A stretch of 64,000 bases of DNA, taken from NCBI GenBank assembly GCA_903885795.1, contig CAISJV010000001.1, forward strand, positions 124,001-188,000, in the 5' to 3' direction. The position numbers and the translations under genes were made by a program. Source of the stretch: an uncultured delta proteobacterium. Lineage in GTDB: Bacteria > Desulfobacterota > Syntrophia > Syntrophales > UBA8958. This document shows positions 35,500 through 44,868 of the stretch, one piece after another. Under the pieces are notes generated by a model that searched no databases, was not told the origin of the DNA, and saw only the letters and a program-made list of their open reading frames with translations. Numbering within the stretch: the first letter of the stretch is position 1; the number at the start of each line of letters is the position of its first letter.

Positions 35500-37749
35500 T
35501 TAAAGGCCGATCCAGATGGCCAGCCGGTAGGCGATCAGGCCGAGGAAAAAGGACAGGCCAAGCATCAGGGCGAAAGAGGCCCCGAACCATCTCCAGCTTC
35601 CCATCTCCCGCTTCATGACCGCCACCGTTGCGGCGCAAGGAATAAAAAGCATGAGAACCACGAGAAAGGCCAGGGCTGACGCCGGGGTCATAACCGCAGG
35701 CAGAACCCGCACCAGTCCCGCATCGCCTACCCCATAGAGGACGCCGAGGGTGGCAATGGCATTTTCCTTGGCCACGATACTAGTCAGCAGGGCCGTCATC
35801 ATCTTCCAGTCCAGCCCCAAGGGCCTTCCCACCGGTTCGATAAACTGTCCAATCCCTGCCAGGAGACTGTCTTCGACCCGTCCGTGGGGAAAATAGGACA
35901 GCACCCATACGATTACCGACACAGCAAGAATAACCGTTCCCGCCCGTCTGACAAAGGCGATGGTCCGATTCCAGATTACCATGCCGATGGTCCGTATGTC
36001 CGGTTTGTGATACAGGGGCAACTCCATGATGAAGGGTATGGGCTCGTCCTTGAGAACGAAACGATTGATGATCATGCCCGTCATACCCAAGAGCAGGATA
36101 TTCGCCGCCATGAGGGACCAGGAGACAACTGTGGCGTGTCTGGCAAAGACGGCTGCCGTAACGAAGGTCAGGACGGCCAGCCGGGCGGTACATGGAATGA
36201 AGGGGGAAAGAAATATGGTCAGGAGCCTTTCTTTTTTCGATTCCACGATGCGGGCCCCGAGGATCGCCGGCACATTGCACCCAAAACCCAGGCACATGGG
36301 GATGACGCTCTTGCCATGTAGTCCGATCAGGTGCATGAAACGGTCCATGACAAAGGCTGCCCGGGCCATGTAGCCCACATCTTCAAGGATGGCCAGGACG
36401 GCGAAGAAGATGACGAGGATGGGCAGAAAGGTCAATACGGAACCGGCGCCGCCGATGATCCCATCTACCACCAGTCCCTTGATCCAGGGAGGGAAAGACA
36501 GCAACGCCGGCTGTATCTGGCGGGCAAAGTAGCTCACCAGCCATTCCAGACCCTTTTGCAGAGGATAGCCGACCTTGTAGGTCACAAAAAAGACGGCGGC
36601 AAATATTGCCAGGAGGATCGGAATCCCGAAGAGGGGACGGGTCAGAACATGGTCGAGGCGATCCGTCATGATTACCTGTCCCATCCTGAACCGGGAGACG
36701 GCGGAACGGGTCGCCTCTTCGATCCAGTCATAACGTCCCCCGACCACGGCATGGAGAGAATCTTCGTGCTTGAGCAGGATTGCCTTGAGTTGGTTCCATA
36801 TCTCCGGCGGAACAGATTCCTCTATCTTTTTAGATATTTCCTTGTCTCCCTCCATGAACTTCGTCGCCAGCCAGGTATGCCGCGTTTGTATGGTAAGATT
36901 TTTGCGGAGAAGGTCTTTAATCTCCAGGAAGACTTCCTGATGATCGGCGGCAATATCGGGCAGCCGGGGTTGATAGGATAGCTCACCCCGGGCCAGGGAG
37001 ATAATGCGGTTGATCAGCTCCCGGAGACCCTGATTCTTGGAAGCGACCATCCCGATGACCGGGACGCCGAGGGATCGTTCGAGGGCATGGATGTCAATGC
37101 GAACGCCTTGGGCCTCCGCCACGTCGATCATGTTGACGGCCACGATTACCGGCGGTCCGAGGAGGAGGAGTTCAGTAAGCAGGTAGAGGCTCCGATCGAG
37201 GGCAGCGGCGTTGGCAAGGAGGACAATCACGTCGGGACTCTCGTTCAGAATGAAGTCGCGGGCGACCCGCTCCTCCTCCGAGAAGGCAGTAAGGCTGTAA
37301 GTCCCGGGAAGATCGACGATGCAAAGGTCTCCTTCCTGGCAGACATGAGCCCCTTCCTTTTTTTCCACGGTCTTGCCCGGCCAGTTGCCGACATGCTGGG
37401 AGAGTCCTGTCAGGATATTGAAGACCGTCGATTTGCCCACATTGGGCTGACCTGCGAGGGCCACAAGGATTTTTTTCTTCGGTTCCGGGATTATTTCCGC
37501 TTCCGTTGGGGAAATTGTACGATAAACAATGATCTTTTCCCCTTCCCCATGCCCCAGGGCAATTCTTGTTTCCCCGACCTGGATCATTACCAAACCGCTG
37601 CTGTTACGGATCATCCTGATCTTGGCATTCAAAGAAATGCCCATGCCGGCCAGGCGTCCTGCCAAATCGCGGCCCCCGGCAAGGGAGAGGATGATGCCTT
37701 CCTCTCCATCCGCCAGGGCGGTCAGGGGGAGGGCGTTGTCATTGTTCAT
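35500..37749 (-). CDS. feoB: Fused FeoA-FeoB ferrous iron transporter
   Basis: 749 residues. An SH3-like FeoA domain occupies about residues 5-80 (LAGRLAGMGISLNAKIRMI, GLVMIQVGETRIALG). The FeoB G domain follows: G1 GQPNVGKST at 100-108, a DLPGTYSL switch region and NMID as G4. Then comes a helical linker and the polytopic permease with two Gate units, ending in IPCAATVAVMKREMG and a final TM. It imports Fe(II) across the inner membrane. In most bacteria FeoA is a separate small protein; here it is fused in front and no other feoA is visible in this window. A strong promoter is at 37788-37816. The family call is firm; regulation by iron is expected but no clear Fur box was found. Confidence 0.93.
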   Translation of the reverse strand: MNNDNALPLTALADGEEGIILSLAGGRDLAGRLAGMGISLNAKIRMIRNSSGLVMIQVGETRIALGHGEGEKIIVYRTISPTEAEIIPEPKKKILVALAGQPNVGKSTVFNILTGLSQHVGNWPGKTVEKKEGAHVCQEGDLCIVDLPGTYSLTAFSEEERVARDFILNESPDVIVLLANAAALDRSLYLLTELLLLGPPVIVAVNMIDVAEAQGVRIDIHALERSLGVPVIGMVASKNQGLRELINRIISLARGELSYQPRLPDIAADHQEVFLEIKDLLRKNLTIQTRHTWLATKFMEGDKEISKKIEESVPPEIWNQLKAILLKHEDSLHAVVGGRYDWIEEATRSAVSRFRMGQVIMTDRLDHVLTRPLFGIPILLAIFAAVFFVTYKVGYPLQKGLEWLVSYFARQIQPALLSFPPWIKGLVVDGIIGGAGSVLTFLPILVIFFAVLAILEDVGYMARAAFVMDRFMHLIGLHGKSVIPMCLGFGCNVPAILGARIVESKKERLLTIFLSPFIPCTARLAVLTFVTAAVFARHATVVSWSLMAANILLLGMTGMIINRFVLKDEPIPFIMELPLYHKPDIRTIGMVIWNRTIAFVRRAGTVILAVSVIVWVLSYFPHGRVEDSLLAGIGQFIEPVGRPLGLDWKMMTALLTSIVAKENAIATLGVLYGVGDAGLVRVLPAVMTPASALAFLVVLMLFIPCAATVAVMKREMGSWRWFGASFALMLGLSFFLGLIAYRLAIWIGL

Positions 37750-37787
37750 TATATTATCCTTAACTGTTATCAGATCGCGCGGGTCTT

Positions 37788-37816
37788 TTTATAATAATGG
37801 TAATGGGAAATGTCAA
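37788..37816 (-). promoter_or_regulatory. feoB promoter
   Basis: On the minus strand, TTGACA (37816-37811), a 17-bp spacer and TATAAA (37793-37788) lie about 40 bp before the feoB start. The spacer and flank are AT-rich (CATTACCATTATTATAA), compatible with a poor Fur site only. Confidence 0.65.
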
Positions 37817-37853
37817 TGGTTTTGAAATCTTGACTGGCATGAAAAGGCGATTG

Positions 37854-38543
37854 TCAAAAAAACAGGCCAACCCCCGCGATTTTCAACCAGCGCCGCTGGT
37901 TTCGATAGTCGGGACATGATTTCTCGACCAGGGACCAGAAACGGGGGGAATGATTCTTTTCCCGAATATGGGCCAGTTCATGAACCACGACATAATCGAT
38001 GACCGACGGTGGCGCCATCATGAGCCGCCAGGAAAAGGCAAGACGGTTATCAGCGGAACATGAACCCCAGCGCGATCTGGCCCTGCTGATGCGAACCGAG
38101 CGGGAATTGCAGCCCATAATCCCTTCATAAGCCCTAACCCGATCCGGCAGAAATGACCAAGCCGCCTGCTGATACCAGGTCCGGAGTGAGTCCTTTCCCG
38201 AGGCGGCGATGCATGGGGAAAGGATAAAACGGCTACCATCGAAAGTCAGATTGCCGCCATTCACATTGATCACATTGATAATCACCGGATAGGCGACGCC
38301 GAGAAACAATGCCTTGTCGCCGGAGGCAAGGGTGTCGCTCTTCGGGATCTCCCGAGGAACATGCAGCGCCAGTGTCGTCAGCTTTTGGCGGATCCAGGGT
38401 AGCTTGCGTTGAAAGAATCCGTCGATCTCGGCCTGCGGGACGGGATAGGGGGCCTGGATTACAACCATACCTCCCGGTTTCACGGTCAGGGACAGGGTTT
38501 TCTTCCTCTTTTTGCTGCGTACCAGTTGGTAAGTCAGGTCCAT
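37854..38543 (-). CDS. YgjP-like zinc metallopeptidase (DUF45)
   Basis: A 229-residue cytosolic protein. The N-terminal half has the YgjP beta pattern (KTLSLTVKPGGMVVIQAPYPV) and a helix FFQRKLPWIRQKL. The active site is HELAH at residues 188-192, followed by NHSPRFWSLVEKSCPDY, which provides the third zinc ligand as in YgjP/WLM-type gluzincins. Proteins of this family are linked to restriction loci or protein repair, but function is not established. It ends about 40 bp before the -35 box of feoB, and feoB has its own promoter, so the two are probably separate units. Confidence 0.8.
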   Translation of the reverse strand: MDLTYQLVRSKKRKKTLSLTVKPGGMVVIQAPYPVPQAEIDGFFQRKLPWIRQKLTTLALHVPREIPKSDTLASGDKALFLGVAYPVIINVINVNGGNLTFDGSRFILSPCIAASGKDSLRTWYQQAAWSFLPDRVRAYEGIMGCNSRSVRISRARSRWGSCSADNRLAFSWRLMMAPPSVIDYVVVHELAHIREKNHSPRFWSLVEKSCPDYRNQRRWLKIAGVGLFF

Positions 38544-38656
38544 GGTATCTTTTTTCTAAGCCTTTTCTTCAAGATTAAGGATGCGCCGGCAGCCTTTCTT
38601 ATGGTAAGAGGCTAAAAAAAGCCAATACTATTTTTATCGAAGTAGAAAGGATCCTT

Positions 38657-38998
38657 ATGGAAACTGATCATCGCCCCTGGGGTTACTTTGAGGTTCTGGC
38701 CGACGCCCCGGATCACAAGGTCAAAAGGATTGTCGTGTTTCCCGGGAAGCGTCTGAGCCTCCAGCGCCACCGCTGCCGCTCTGAGCATTGGTATGTCTTT
38801 CAGGGACAGGCCCTGGCGACCATTGACAGCCGAGAGATCATCATGAAACCGGGCCAGGCTGTGGACATCCCCGCCGGGGCCAGCCACCGTATCGCCAACA
38901 GGGGTGATGCTGAAGTCGCCTTTATCGAGGTACAGACAGGTGATTATTTCGGAGAGGACGATATCGAGCGGATCGAGGACGACTTTGGAAGATTATAA
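38657..38998 (+). CDS. Cupin protein of the mannose-6-phosphate isomerase type II family
   Basis: A 113-residue single-domain cupin. It starts RPWGYFEVLAD and continues KRIVVFPGKRLSLQRHRCRSEHWYVFQG, giving the cupin metal ligands (QxHxxxxEHW). It closes with QAVDIPAGASHRIANRGD. This corresponds to the C-terminal domain of bifunctional GDP-mannose pyrophosphorylase/phosphomannose isomerase, here without the pyrophosphorylase. It may isomerise mannose-6-phosphate or a related sugar phosphate. ATG 38657 follows AAAGGATCC. No partner gene for GDP-mannose synthesis is seen nearby. Confidence 0.8.
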   Translation: METDHRPWGYFEVLADAPDHKVKRIVVFPGKRLSLQRHRCRSEHWYVFQGQALATIDSREIIMKPGQAVDIPAGASHRIANRGDAEVAFIEVQTGDYFGEDDIERIEDDFGRL

Positions 38999-39040
38999 GC
39001 ATGCTTACTGATCAGGCAGGGTCGTGAATTAGGGGTGGCC

Positions 39041-39874
39041 TCAGAGGATGAATTCCATGTCCCTCCGGACGGCGTAGCACCTTAACGGCGACTGCTTATC
39101 CTGGATCAGATTGCGGCTGCGCTCCACGATGTCATCCACTCCCGCATCGTCCCGTTCCTGGTTATGATGAAACAGGCCCAGGGTCTTCACGCGGGCCTCG
39201 ATAGCCAGGCGGACTGCATCGTTATAGGTGGAATGCCCCCAGGTCTTCTTGTAATCATCTTCCCTGAATTCGGCGTCATGGATGAGGAGATCGGCGTCCG
39301 CTGAAAACTGAACATAATCCTCGAAACCCAGACCACCGGGATGGACATGGCCCAATTCATTATCCGTCAGAAAGACGAATGATTTTCCGTCTTCTTCAAA
39401 CCGGTATCCCATCCCCTGATTAGGATGGCTCAAGGGGAAGGAGGTCACGGTCATTGTATTGATGGTAAAGCGGGTCCCGCAGGTCTCATGGTAAGATATA
39501 TCACAGCGGATGTCATCATAATTAATAGGAAAATGCGGCGCCGTCATGACCTGGGCGATCAGATCCTTGACGGATATCTGGGCGAAAGGGCATCCGAACA
39601 TGCTGATCCGGGTATCTTTGAAATAAATGGGTTTGAAAAAGGGGAAACCCAGGAGGTGATCCCAATGGGCATGAGTAAAAAACATGTTGTAATCGCGCCG
39701 TCCTTCCGCCAACAGGGCATTGCCCAGGCGCCTGATTCCTGAACCGGCATCGACAATGATAATATCATCTTCCTTGGTCCGGATTTCGAGACACGTTGTG
39801 TCGCCTCCGTACTTGCAGTATTCCGAACCTGACACGGGTATAGAACCCCTCGCGCCCCAGCAACGGATGATCAT
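39041..39874 (-). CDS. Metallo-beta-lactamase fold hydrolase
   Basis: A 277-residue cytosolic protein. The MBL metal motif THAHWDH is at residues 67-73; the first strand is RCWGARGSIPVSG with GGDTTCLEIRT. Later metal ligands are probably in SFPLSHPNQGMGYRF and LLIHDAEF, and WGHSTYNDAVRLA completes the active-site set. The GARGSIP start is typical of a subfamily related to the PqqB/phosphodiesterase group, often adjacent to or fused with sensory modules. The natural substrate is unknown. It is convergent with the cupin gene (43 bp apart). Confidence 0.82.
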   Translation of the reverse strand: MIIRCWGARGSIPVSGSEYCKYGGDTTCLEIRTKEDDIIIVDAGSGIRRLGNALLAEGRRDYNMFFTHAHWDHLLGFPFFKPIYFKDTRISMFGCPFAQISVKDLIAQVMTAPHFPINYDDIRCDISYHETCGTRFTINTMTVTSFPLSHPNQGMGYRFEEDGKSFVFLTDNELGHVHPGGLGFEDYVQFSADADLLIHDAEFREDDYKKTWGHSTYNDAVRLAIEARVKTLGLFHHNQERDDAGVDDIVERSRNLIQDKQSPLRCYAVRRDMEFIL

Positions 39875-40022
39875 GGCTGATCCTTTTCATAGAAGATGTT
39901 TTTTATTATCGGCTTGAGCAGGTCTTGTCAAGCTGTAATTCATGTGTATATTAGGCAAAAATGGTAGGTTGTCTCAAGGATGTAGGATATTTTAACTGAT
40001 TCACCACAAAAGGAGAGATGAC

Positions 40023-40220
40023 ATGGAAACGATCAAGATTAAGGGAATGTCCTGCGGGCATTGCGTGATGGCTGTCACGAAGGCATTGATGAAACTGGAG
40101 GGACTGAAAAATGTGCAGGTCAACCTGGAGAAGGGGGAGGCAACCTTTGAAGAAGAGAAACCGGTGGCAGCAAACCTGATCCGGGAGGCCGTCGAAAAAG
40201 CGGGGTTTGACGTTGCCTGA
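40023..40220 (+). CDS. copZ: CopZ-like heavy-metal-binding chaperone
   Basis: A 65-residue single HMA domain with the copper-binding motif MSCGHC at residues 9-14 and the usual beta-alpha-beta-beta-alpha-beta pattern to the end ([16 protein letters not shown]). It would carry Cu(I) in the cytoplasm to the adjoining P-type ATPase. ATG 40023 follows AAAGGAGAG. It overlaps copA by 14 bp, so the two are translationally coupled. Confidence 0.88.
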   Translation: METIKIKGMSCGHCVMAVTKALMKLEGLKNVQVNLEKGEATFEEEKPVAANLIREAVEKAGFDVA

Positions 40221-42474
40221 TGAAATCTTGCAGGAAACCACCGTCTCCATCGGGGGCATGACCTGTGCCGCCTGTGTGCGGCGAGTGGAGCGGGCGCTGC
40301 AATCTCTGGACGGCGTGGCGGAAGCCTCCGTCAATCTGGCAACGGCCCGGGCGACAATCATGCATCGCCCCCAGTGGGTGGGCCTGGAAGGGGTCGATGC
40401 TCTCATCGCGGAAACGGGATACGATTATCTTGGCATTCCCGAAGAATTCCGGGAAGATCCGATTGCCGCGTCCCGGGAAAAGGAAATAGGGGACCTGAAA
40501 GTCCGCTTTGCCGTCGGCATGGCCCTTAGCGTGGTGATCTTTTTCGGCTCTATGCAGCACTGGTTTCCCTTCCTTATGGCCATCCCCAGGCAACCGCTGC
40601 TGATCGCCATGTTCCTGCTTACGACTCCCGTCGTCTTCTGGGTGGGCAGCCGTTTTTTCATCGGGACAATCAAGGCCGCCCGGCAGGGGACCACGGACAT
40701 GAATACCCTGGTTGCCGTCGGGGCCTTCGCGGCCTATGCTTACTCCACATTGGCCACTTTTGTTCCCCAGATATTCACCCGTTCCGGCATTGCGCCCCAC
40801 GTCTATTATGACGGCGCCGCCCTGATCGTTACCCTGATTATCCTGGGCCGGCTCCTCGAAGCTAAGGCAAAGGGCAAGACATCGGCGGCCATCCAGCGCC
40901 TCATGGGGCTCCGGCCCAAGACCGCCCGGGTCATCCGCAATGGCGCCGAGCAGGATATTCCCATTGAGGGGATTATCAAGGGTGATCTTATGCTCGTCCG
41001 TCCCGGAGAGAGAATCCCTACGGACGGCGTGATTGTCACCGGATCATCAAGCATCGATGAATCCATGCTCACCGGGGAAAGCATGCCCGTCTCCAAGGAG
41101 CAGGGCGCCCCCGTTTACGCCGCAACGATCAACAAAACCGGATCTTTCACCTTCACCGCCACAAAGGTCGGGACGGAAACGGCGCTGGCCCAGATCATCC
41201 GTCTCGTAGAACAGGCCCAGGGATCCAAGGCCCCCATTCAGCGGCTGGCCGATCAGGTGGCGTCAGTTTTTGTTCCCGTGGTCTTTGCGATCGCCATCAC
41301 AACCTTTATCGTCTGGTATTTTTTTGTCCCCGACGGGAGCTTCAGCCGGGCACTCCTCAATTTTGTCTCCGTCCTCGTCATTGCCTGTCCCTGCGCCCTC
41401 GGTCTTGCCACCCCCACCGCCGTTATGGTGGGTACGGGTCTCGGGGCCGAACGGGGGATTCTGATCAAGGGGGGAGAAAGTCTCGAGAAGGCCTACAAGC
41501 TCACGATGATCGTCTTTGATAAAACGGGGACCCTGACCCGGGGGGAGCCGCAGGTTACGGACATCATCGTCGCTCCTGGGATTGCTGAAAACGACCTCCT
41601 GAAGATTGCCGTCTCCATCGAATCCGTCTCCGAACACCCTCTTGGCGAGGCGATTGTCCGAGAGGGCCGGAACAGAAACACGGCCACCGAAACAATAGAA
41701 GCCTTCACGGCCAGCGCCGGTCTGGGGGCCAGCGCCTTGATGGCAGAACGTCTCTGCCTCCTGGGAAACCGCCGCTACCTGGAAGGTGCCGGAATTTCTT
41801 TCCTTCCTTTGGAGGACGCCGCTAAACGCCTGACCGGGGAAGGGAAAACGGGCGTCTTTGTGGCCCGGGATGGGCAACTCCTGGGAATGATCGGCCTGTC
41901 CGACGTTCCCCGGGATTCGGCAAAGGAGGCTATTGCCACCCTTAAAAGGGCAGGCCTCAAGGTTGCCATGATCACCGGTGACAACGTCCAGACGGCTCGT
42001 GCCGTGGGCGAGGCGCTGGGTATCGAAACCTTGCTGGCTGAAGTCCTTCCCGGAGATAAAGCTAAGGAAATCGTGAGATTGCAGAAGCAGGGAGAGATTG
42101 TGGCCATGGTGGGTGACGGCATCAACGACGCCCCGGCCCTGGCGGCCGCCGATATTGGCATTGCCATCGGCGCCGGAACGGATGTAGCCATGGAGGCCAG
42201 TGATATGACTCTCATGAGCGACGATCTCAGAACCGTCCCGGCAGCCATCCGTCTGTCTCATGAAACCATGAAAGTGATACGTCAGAATCTCTTCTGGGCC
42301 TTCATCTATAACATTATCGGCATCCCCATCGCTGCCGGGGTTCTTTATCCCTTCGGAGGCATCCTCCTGAGCCCGGAATTCGCCGCCGCGGCCATGGCCC
42401 TGAGTTCCGTCTCCGTTGTCAGCAACTCTTTGCGGTTACGCCGGGTCTGGAAGTCCAAAGTAGCGAATACTTAA
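40207..42474 (+). CDS. copA: Copper-translocating P1B-type ATPase
   Basis: Up to 755 residues. One N-terminal HMA domain with [11 protein letters not shown] at about 18-28, then eight TM helices. The actuator TGES is at about residue 290, the transmembrane metal motif CPCALG at about 393, the phosphorylation site DKTGTLT at about 437, SEHPLGEA at about 475 (P1B-specific HP) and [18 protein letters not shown] at about 636. It exports Cu(I), or Ag(I), from the cytoplasm using ATP. The start is TTG 40207 or more likely TTG 40213, which has GGGG at 7-bp spacing; no ATG is available. It overlaps copZ. A CueR/CsoR regulator gene is not in the window. Confidence 0.92.
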   Translation: MTLPDEILQETTVSIGGMTCAACVRRVERALQSLDGVAEASVNLATARATIMHRPQWVGLEGVDALIAETGYDYLGIPEEFREDPIAASREKEIGDLKVRFAVGMALSVVIFFGSMQHWFPFLMAIPRQPLLIAMFLLTTPVVFWVGSRFFIGTIKAARQGTTDMNTLVAVGAFAAYAYSTLATFVPQIFTRSGIAPHVYYDGAALIVTLIILGRLLEAKAKGKTSAAIQRLMGLRPKTARVIRNGAEQDIPIEGIIKGDLMLVRPGERIPTDGVIVTGSSSIDESMLTGESMPVSKEQGAPVYAATINKTGSFTFTATKVGTETALAQIIRLVEQAQGSKAPIQRLADQVASVFVPVVFAIAITTFIVWYFFVPDGSFSRALLNFVSVLVIACPCALGLATPTAVMVGTGLGAERGILIKGGESLEKAYKLTMIVFDKTGTLTRGEPQVTDIIVAPGIAENDLLKIAVSIESVSEHPLGEAIVREGRNRNTATETIEAFTASAGLGASALMAERLCLLGNRRYLEGAGISFLPLEDAAKRLTGEGKTGVFVARDGQLLGMIGLSDVPRDSAKEAIATLKRAGLKVAMITGDNVQTARAVGEALGIETLLAEVLPGDKAKEIVRLQKQGEIVAMVGDGINDAPALAAADIGIAIGAGTDVAMEASDMTLMSDDLRTVPAAIRLSHETMKVIRQNLFWAFIYNIIGIPIAAGVLYPFGGILLSPEFAAAAMALSSVSVVSNSLRLRRVWKSKVANT

Positions 42475-42481
42475 GAAGTAT

Positions 42482-42519
42482 CCTCCTCTTCAAGGGACGG
42501 GTCGGGGATGGGTTTTGAC
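42482..42519. repeat. Degenerate second copy of the GC-rich dispersed repeat
   Basis: CCTCCTCTTCAAGGGACGGG and the tail TCGGGGATGGG resemble 1724-1760 with several changes that weaken the stem. It lies between the convergent copA and 42533-43051 genes. Confidence 0.5.
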
Positions 42520-42532
42520 AATCATCGCTCGA

Positions 42533-43051
42533 TCAGAGGGAACCAACTTTCCATCCATTGCCTTCCCGGAGGAGGGAAAATGTTTCCTTCGTGGTCCGCA
42601 TCGGAAGGTTGTCACGCTGGTATTTGTCCAGAAAATGACTGATGTTTTGACAAACAAAGGTTAGGCCCTCCAGTGTCTGCTCAGGAATCCCGGCGGCCAG
42701 ACTATGGAAAATGTCATTGATCATCAGCGGGAAATCGGGAGACGTCATGGCCACCACTGCCGTTGCCCTGTCCCCCGTGACATCAATATTTTCAACAATA
42801 AAAGAAACATTGCCTCCGATCACCTGGGCAATCAAGCCGTTTCCCAGGGAATTGGCCGTTTTATAATCCTGGAGGCCCTGTTTTGCCTTGCTTGCCGAAG
42901 AAAGGTAATTATAGGCCGTTTCTGTGCGTCCACCAATTACGGCGTGCAGGTAATTGGCTAACGACTCTGTCGCCGTCAAGGTCGTCCCCTTGCTCACGAA
43001 GTATACGACGAACAGGAAGATTATGAGTGCGATCGCGATTAAGGGAAGCAT
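42533..43051 (-). CDS. Membrane-anchored protein of unknown function
   Basis: A 172-residue protein. Residues 2-20 form one TM or uncleaved signal (LPLIAIALIIFLFVVYFVS). The rest is a soluble alpha+beta domain (about 27-172) starting with TATESLANYLHAVIGGRTETAYNYLSS, which looks like an NTF2-like or DUF4878-type fold; VTGDRATAVVAMTSPDFP and the end EGNGWKVGSL fit that pattern. The function is not recognised. It is convergent with copA and has no obvious operon partner. Confidence 0.6.
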   Translation of the reverse strand: MLPLIAIALIIFLFVVYFVSKGTTLTATESLANYLHAVIGGRTETAYNYLSSASKAKQGLQDYKTANSLGNGLIAQVIGGNVSFIVENIDVTGDRATAVVAMTSPDFPLMINDIFHSLAAGIPEQTLEGLTFVCQNISHFLDKYQRDNLPMRTTKETFSLLREGNGWKVGSL

Positions 43052-43095
43052 GAGCTAAGTATCACCGTCCAGTCATTTAGTTGTCTTCCGGCGGA

Positions 43096-43785
43096 TTATG
43101 CCTCCCGTTCAAAATGGGACTTGTCGGCGCCACATACGGGGCAGGTCCAGTCGTCTGGCAGATCCTCAAAGGGTGTTCCCGCCGAGGCGCCGTGCTCCGG
43201 TTCGCCGGAAGCGGGATCATAGACGTATCCACAGATTGAACACACGTAGCTCGCTGCCGTCGCCGCCGAGGCTTTTGGTTCTTCCTGCTGATAGGTCGGT
43301 GCTGTCTTGGGGGATTTTCCCTTCTTGACGGTATGATAGTAGTCGTAGGTCATGGGCGGTTCATTACCGAGATTGTCGTAATCGACTACCTCCCCGACAA
43401 AAATGGTGTGGGAGCCGATTTCAAGCTCCTGGATCAGCTTGACCTCCAGATAGGCCACGGCATTATCCATGACGATGGGCGCGCCGGTCTTCCCGATTCG
43501 GTACTGGACATTCTTGAATTTGTCTACATCCCGGCCCGATTTGAAGCCGAAAAGACCGATGAAGCTCATCGGTGCTTCCTCGGAGAGAATGGAGACGGAA
43601 AAGATTCGACTGGCTTGAATGTAGGAATGGGTCAGATTTTCCTTGTTGATGCTGACGGCGATCGTGGATGGCTCCGAGGTTACCTGAAACATGCTGTTGG
43701 CTATCTGGCCATTGAACTTGCCGTCCTTGACGGAACTGACAAGATAAAGGCCGTAACTGATCTTGCGGAAGGCTTCTTTGTTCAT
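43096..43785 (-). CDS. Flavin reductase domain-rubredoxin fusion (high-molecular-weight rubredoxin)
   Basis: 229 residues. About residues 1-150 form an FMN-binding flavin-reductase-like split barrel ([43 protein letters not shown]). Residues about 180-229 form a rubredoxin, with the two CxxC iron ligands YVCSICGY and [14 protein letters not shown] Lys/Ala-rich linker joins them. Such fusions pass electrons from NADH to flavodiiron proteins for O2 or NO reduction in anaerobes. ATG 43785 has AGGAG ten bases upstream and is preferred over the upstream in-frame start at 43836. No flavodiiron gene is visible in this window. Confidence 0.85.
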   Translation of the reverse strand: MNKEAFRKISYGLYLVSSVKDGKFNGQIANSMFQVTSEPSTIAVSINKENLTHSYIQASRIFSVSILSEEAPMSFIGLFGFKSGRDVDKFKNVQYRIGKTGAPIVMDNAVAYLEVKLIQELEIGSHTIFVGEVVDYDNLGNEPPMTYDYYHTVKKGKSPKTAPTYQQEEPKASAATAASYVCSICGYVYDPASGEPEHGASAGTPFEDLPDDWTCPVCGADKSHFEREA

Positions 43786-43963
43786 AGGGGCGTGCTCCTG
43801 ACATGATATTTGGTTTAGAGCGGCAATGCCTCTCACCTATATACGAAATTCGACCCTCCTGCCAGATTAAATTATCCGCCCGAAACTCAACAAATCAACC
43901 TACCCATAAGCCTGGGAATGTGATAACCTATAATCAAAAGAGAAATTCTAATGGAGGATAATT

Positions 43964-44791
43964 ATGGACTGGGGAATGGAAAATCGCCTGTCACAGCTAA
44001 TTCAGGCGGATGGTCACTGCTTCTTTCTGCCTATCGATCACGGATATTTCCAGGGACCGACGTCGTGTCTGGAGAAACCCGGAGAAACCATCAAACCGTT
44101 ACTTCCATACTGTGACGCCCTCTTTGTAACCAGGGGCGTCCTGCGGTCCGCCGTCGATCCCGCCGGGAGCAAGCCCATTATTCTCCGGGTATCGGGAGGG
44201 GCCAGCGTCCTGGGCAAAGACCTTGCCAATGAATCCCTCACCACTTCCATCGAAGAGATCCTGCGTCTCAACGCCGCGGCCGTGGGGATATCGATCTTTG
44301 TGGGGAGCGACTACGAACGGGAATCACTGATGAACCTCTCCGAAATCGTCAATCAGTGCGAAGATTTCGGCATCCCCGTCATGGCCGTTACCGCCGTCGG
44401 CAAGGAACTGGAAAAACGGGACGCCCGGTATCTGGCCCTATGTTCCCGCATTGCTGCCGAACTGGGGGCGCGGGTGGTGAAAACCTACTGGTGCAAGGAT
44501 TTCGACAAAGTGGTTGCTGGCTGCCCGGTTCCCGTCGTCATGGCGGGAGGACCAAAATGTGAAACAGAAAAAGAAGTGCTGGATTTTGTTTACGACGGGA
44601 TGCAAAACGGCGCCATCGGCCTCAATCTCGGCCGAAATGTCTGGCAGAACCCTAATCCCGTGGCCATGATGAAGGCGCTGCACGCCATTATCCACGAAGA
44701 CCTCACAGCCAGGGAAGCCTGGGAGCTTTTCAACGATGTCAAGGCGGAAAAGAACAGGAAAGCAAAGAACAACAAAGGGAAAAAAGGCTGA
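43964..44791 (+). CDS. LsrF-like class I aldolase/thiolase family protein
   Basis: A 275-residue TIM barrel. It matches E. coli LsrF along its length: LDWGM-like start DWGMENRLSQL, LPIDHGYFQGPTSCLE, the CDALFVTRGVLRS segment, AVTAVGKELEKRDARYLALCSRIAAELGARVVKTYW (Schiff-base Lys in VKTY), VAGCPVPVVMAGGPK and IGLNLGRNVWQ. LsrF cleaves the phosphorylated AI-2 breakdown product with CoA; relatives act on fructose-1,6-bisphosphate or make aminodeoxyheptulosonate. It lacks about 30 N-terminal residues of LsrF. No other lsr gene is near. The C-terminus is Lys-rich. GGAGG precedes ATG 43964. The neighbours are an alcohol dehydrogenase and a class II aldolase, so a sugar-phosphate cleavage pathway is likely; the substrate is open. 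Confidence 0.72.
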   Translation: MDWGMENRLSQLIQADGHCFFLPIDHGYFQGPTSCLEKPGETIKPLLPYCDALFVTRGVLRSAVDPAGSKPIILRVSGGASVLGKDLANESLTTSIEEILRLNAAAVGISIFVGSDYERESLMNLSEIVNQCEDFGIPVMAVTAVGKELEKRDARYLALCSRIAAELGARVVKTYWCKDFDKVVAGCPVPVVMAGGPKCETEKEVLDFVYDGMQNGAIGLNLGRNVWQNPNPVAMMKALHAIIHEDLTAREAWELFNDVKAEKNRKAKNNKGKKG

Positions 44792-44868
44792 GCTCGCAAG
44801 AGGGCAGCAGATCGACAGATAATAAGCACCAGGTCGATAAAATCTAGTAATTAGCGAGAAATTTGTCT

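Noticed and set aside
37788-37816. Fur box over the feoB promoter
   Set aside because: Only AT-rich hexamer-like bits are present; no convincing inverted 19-mer.
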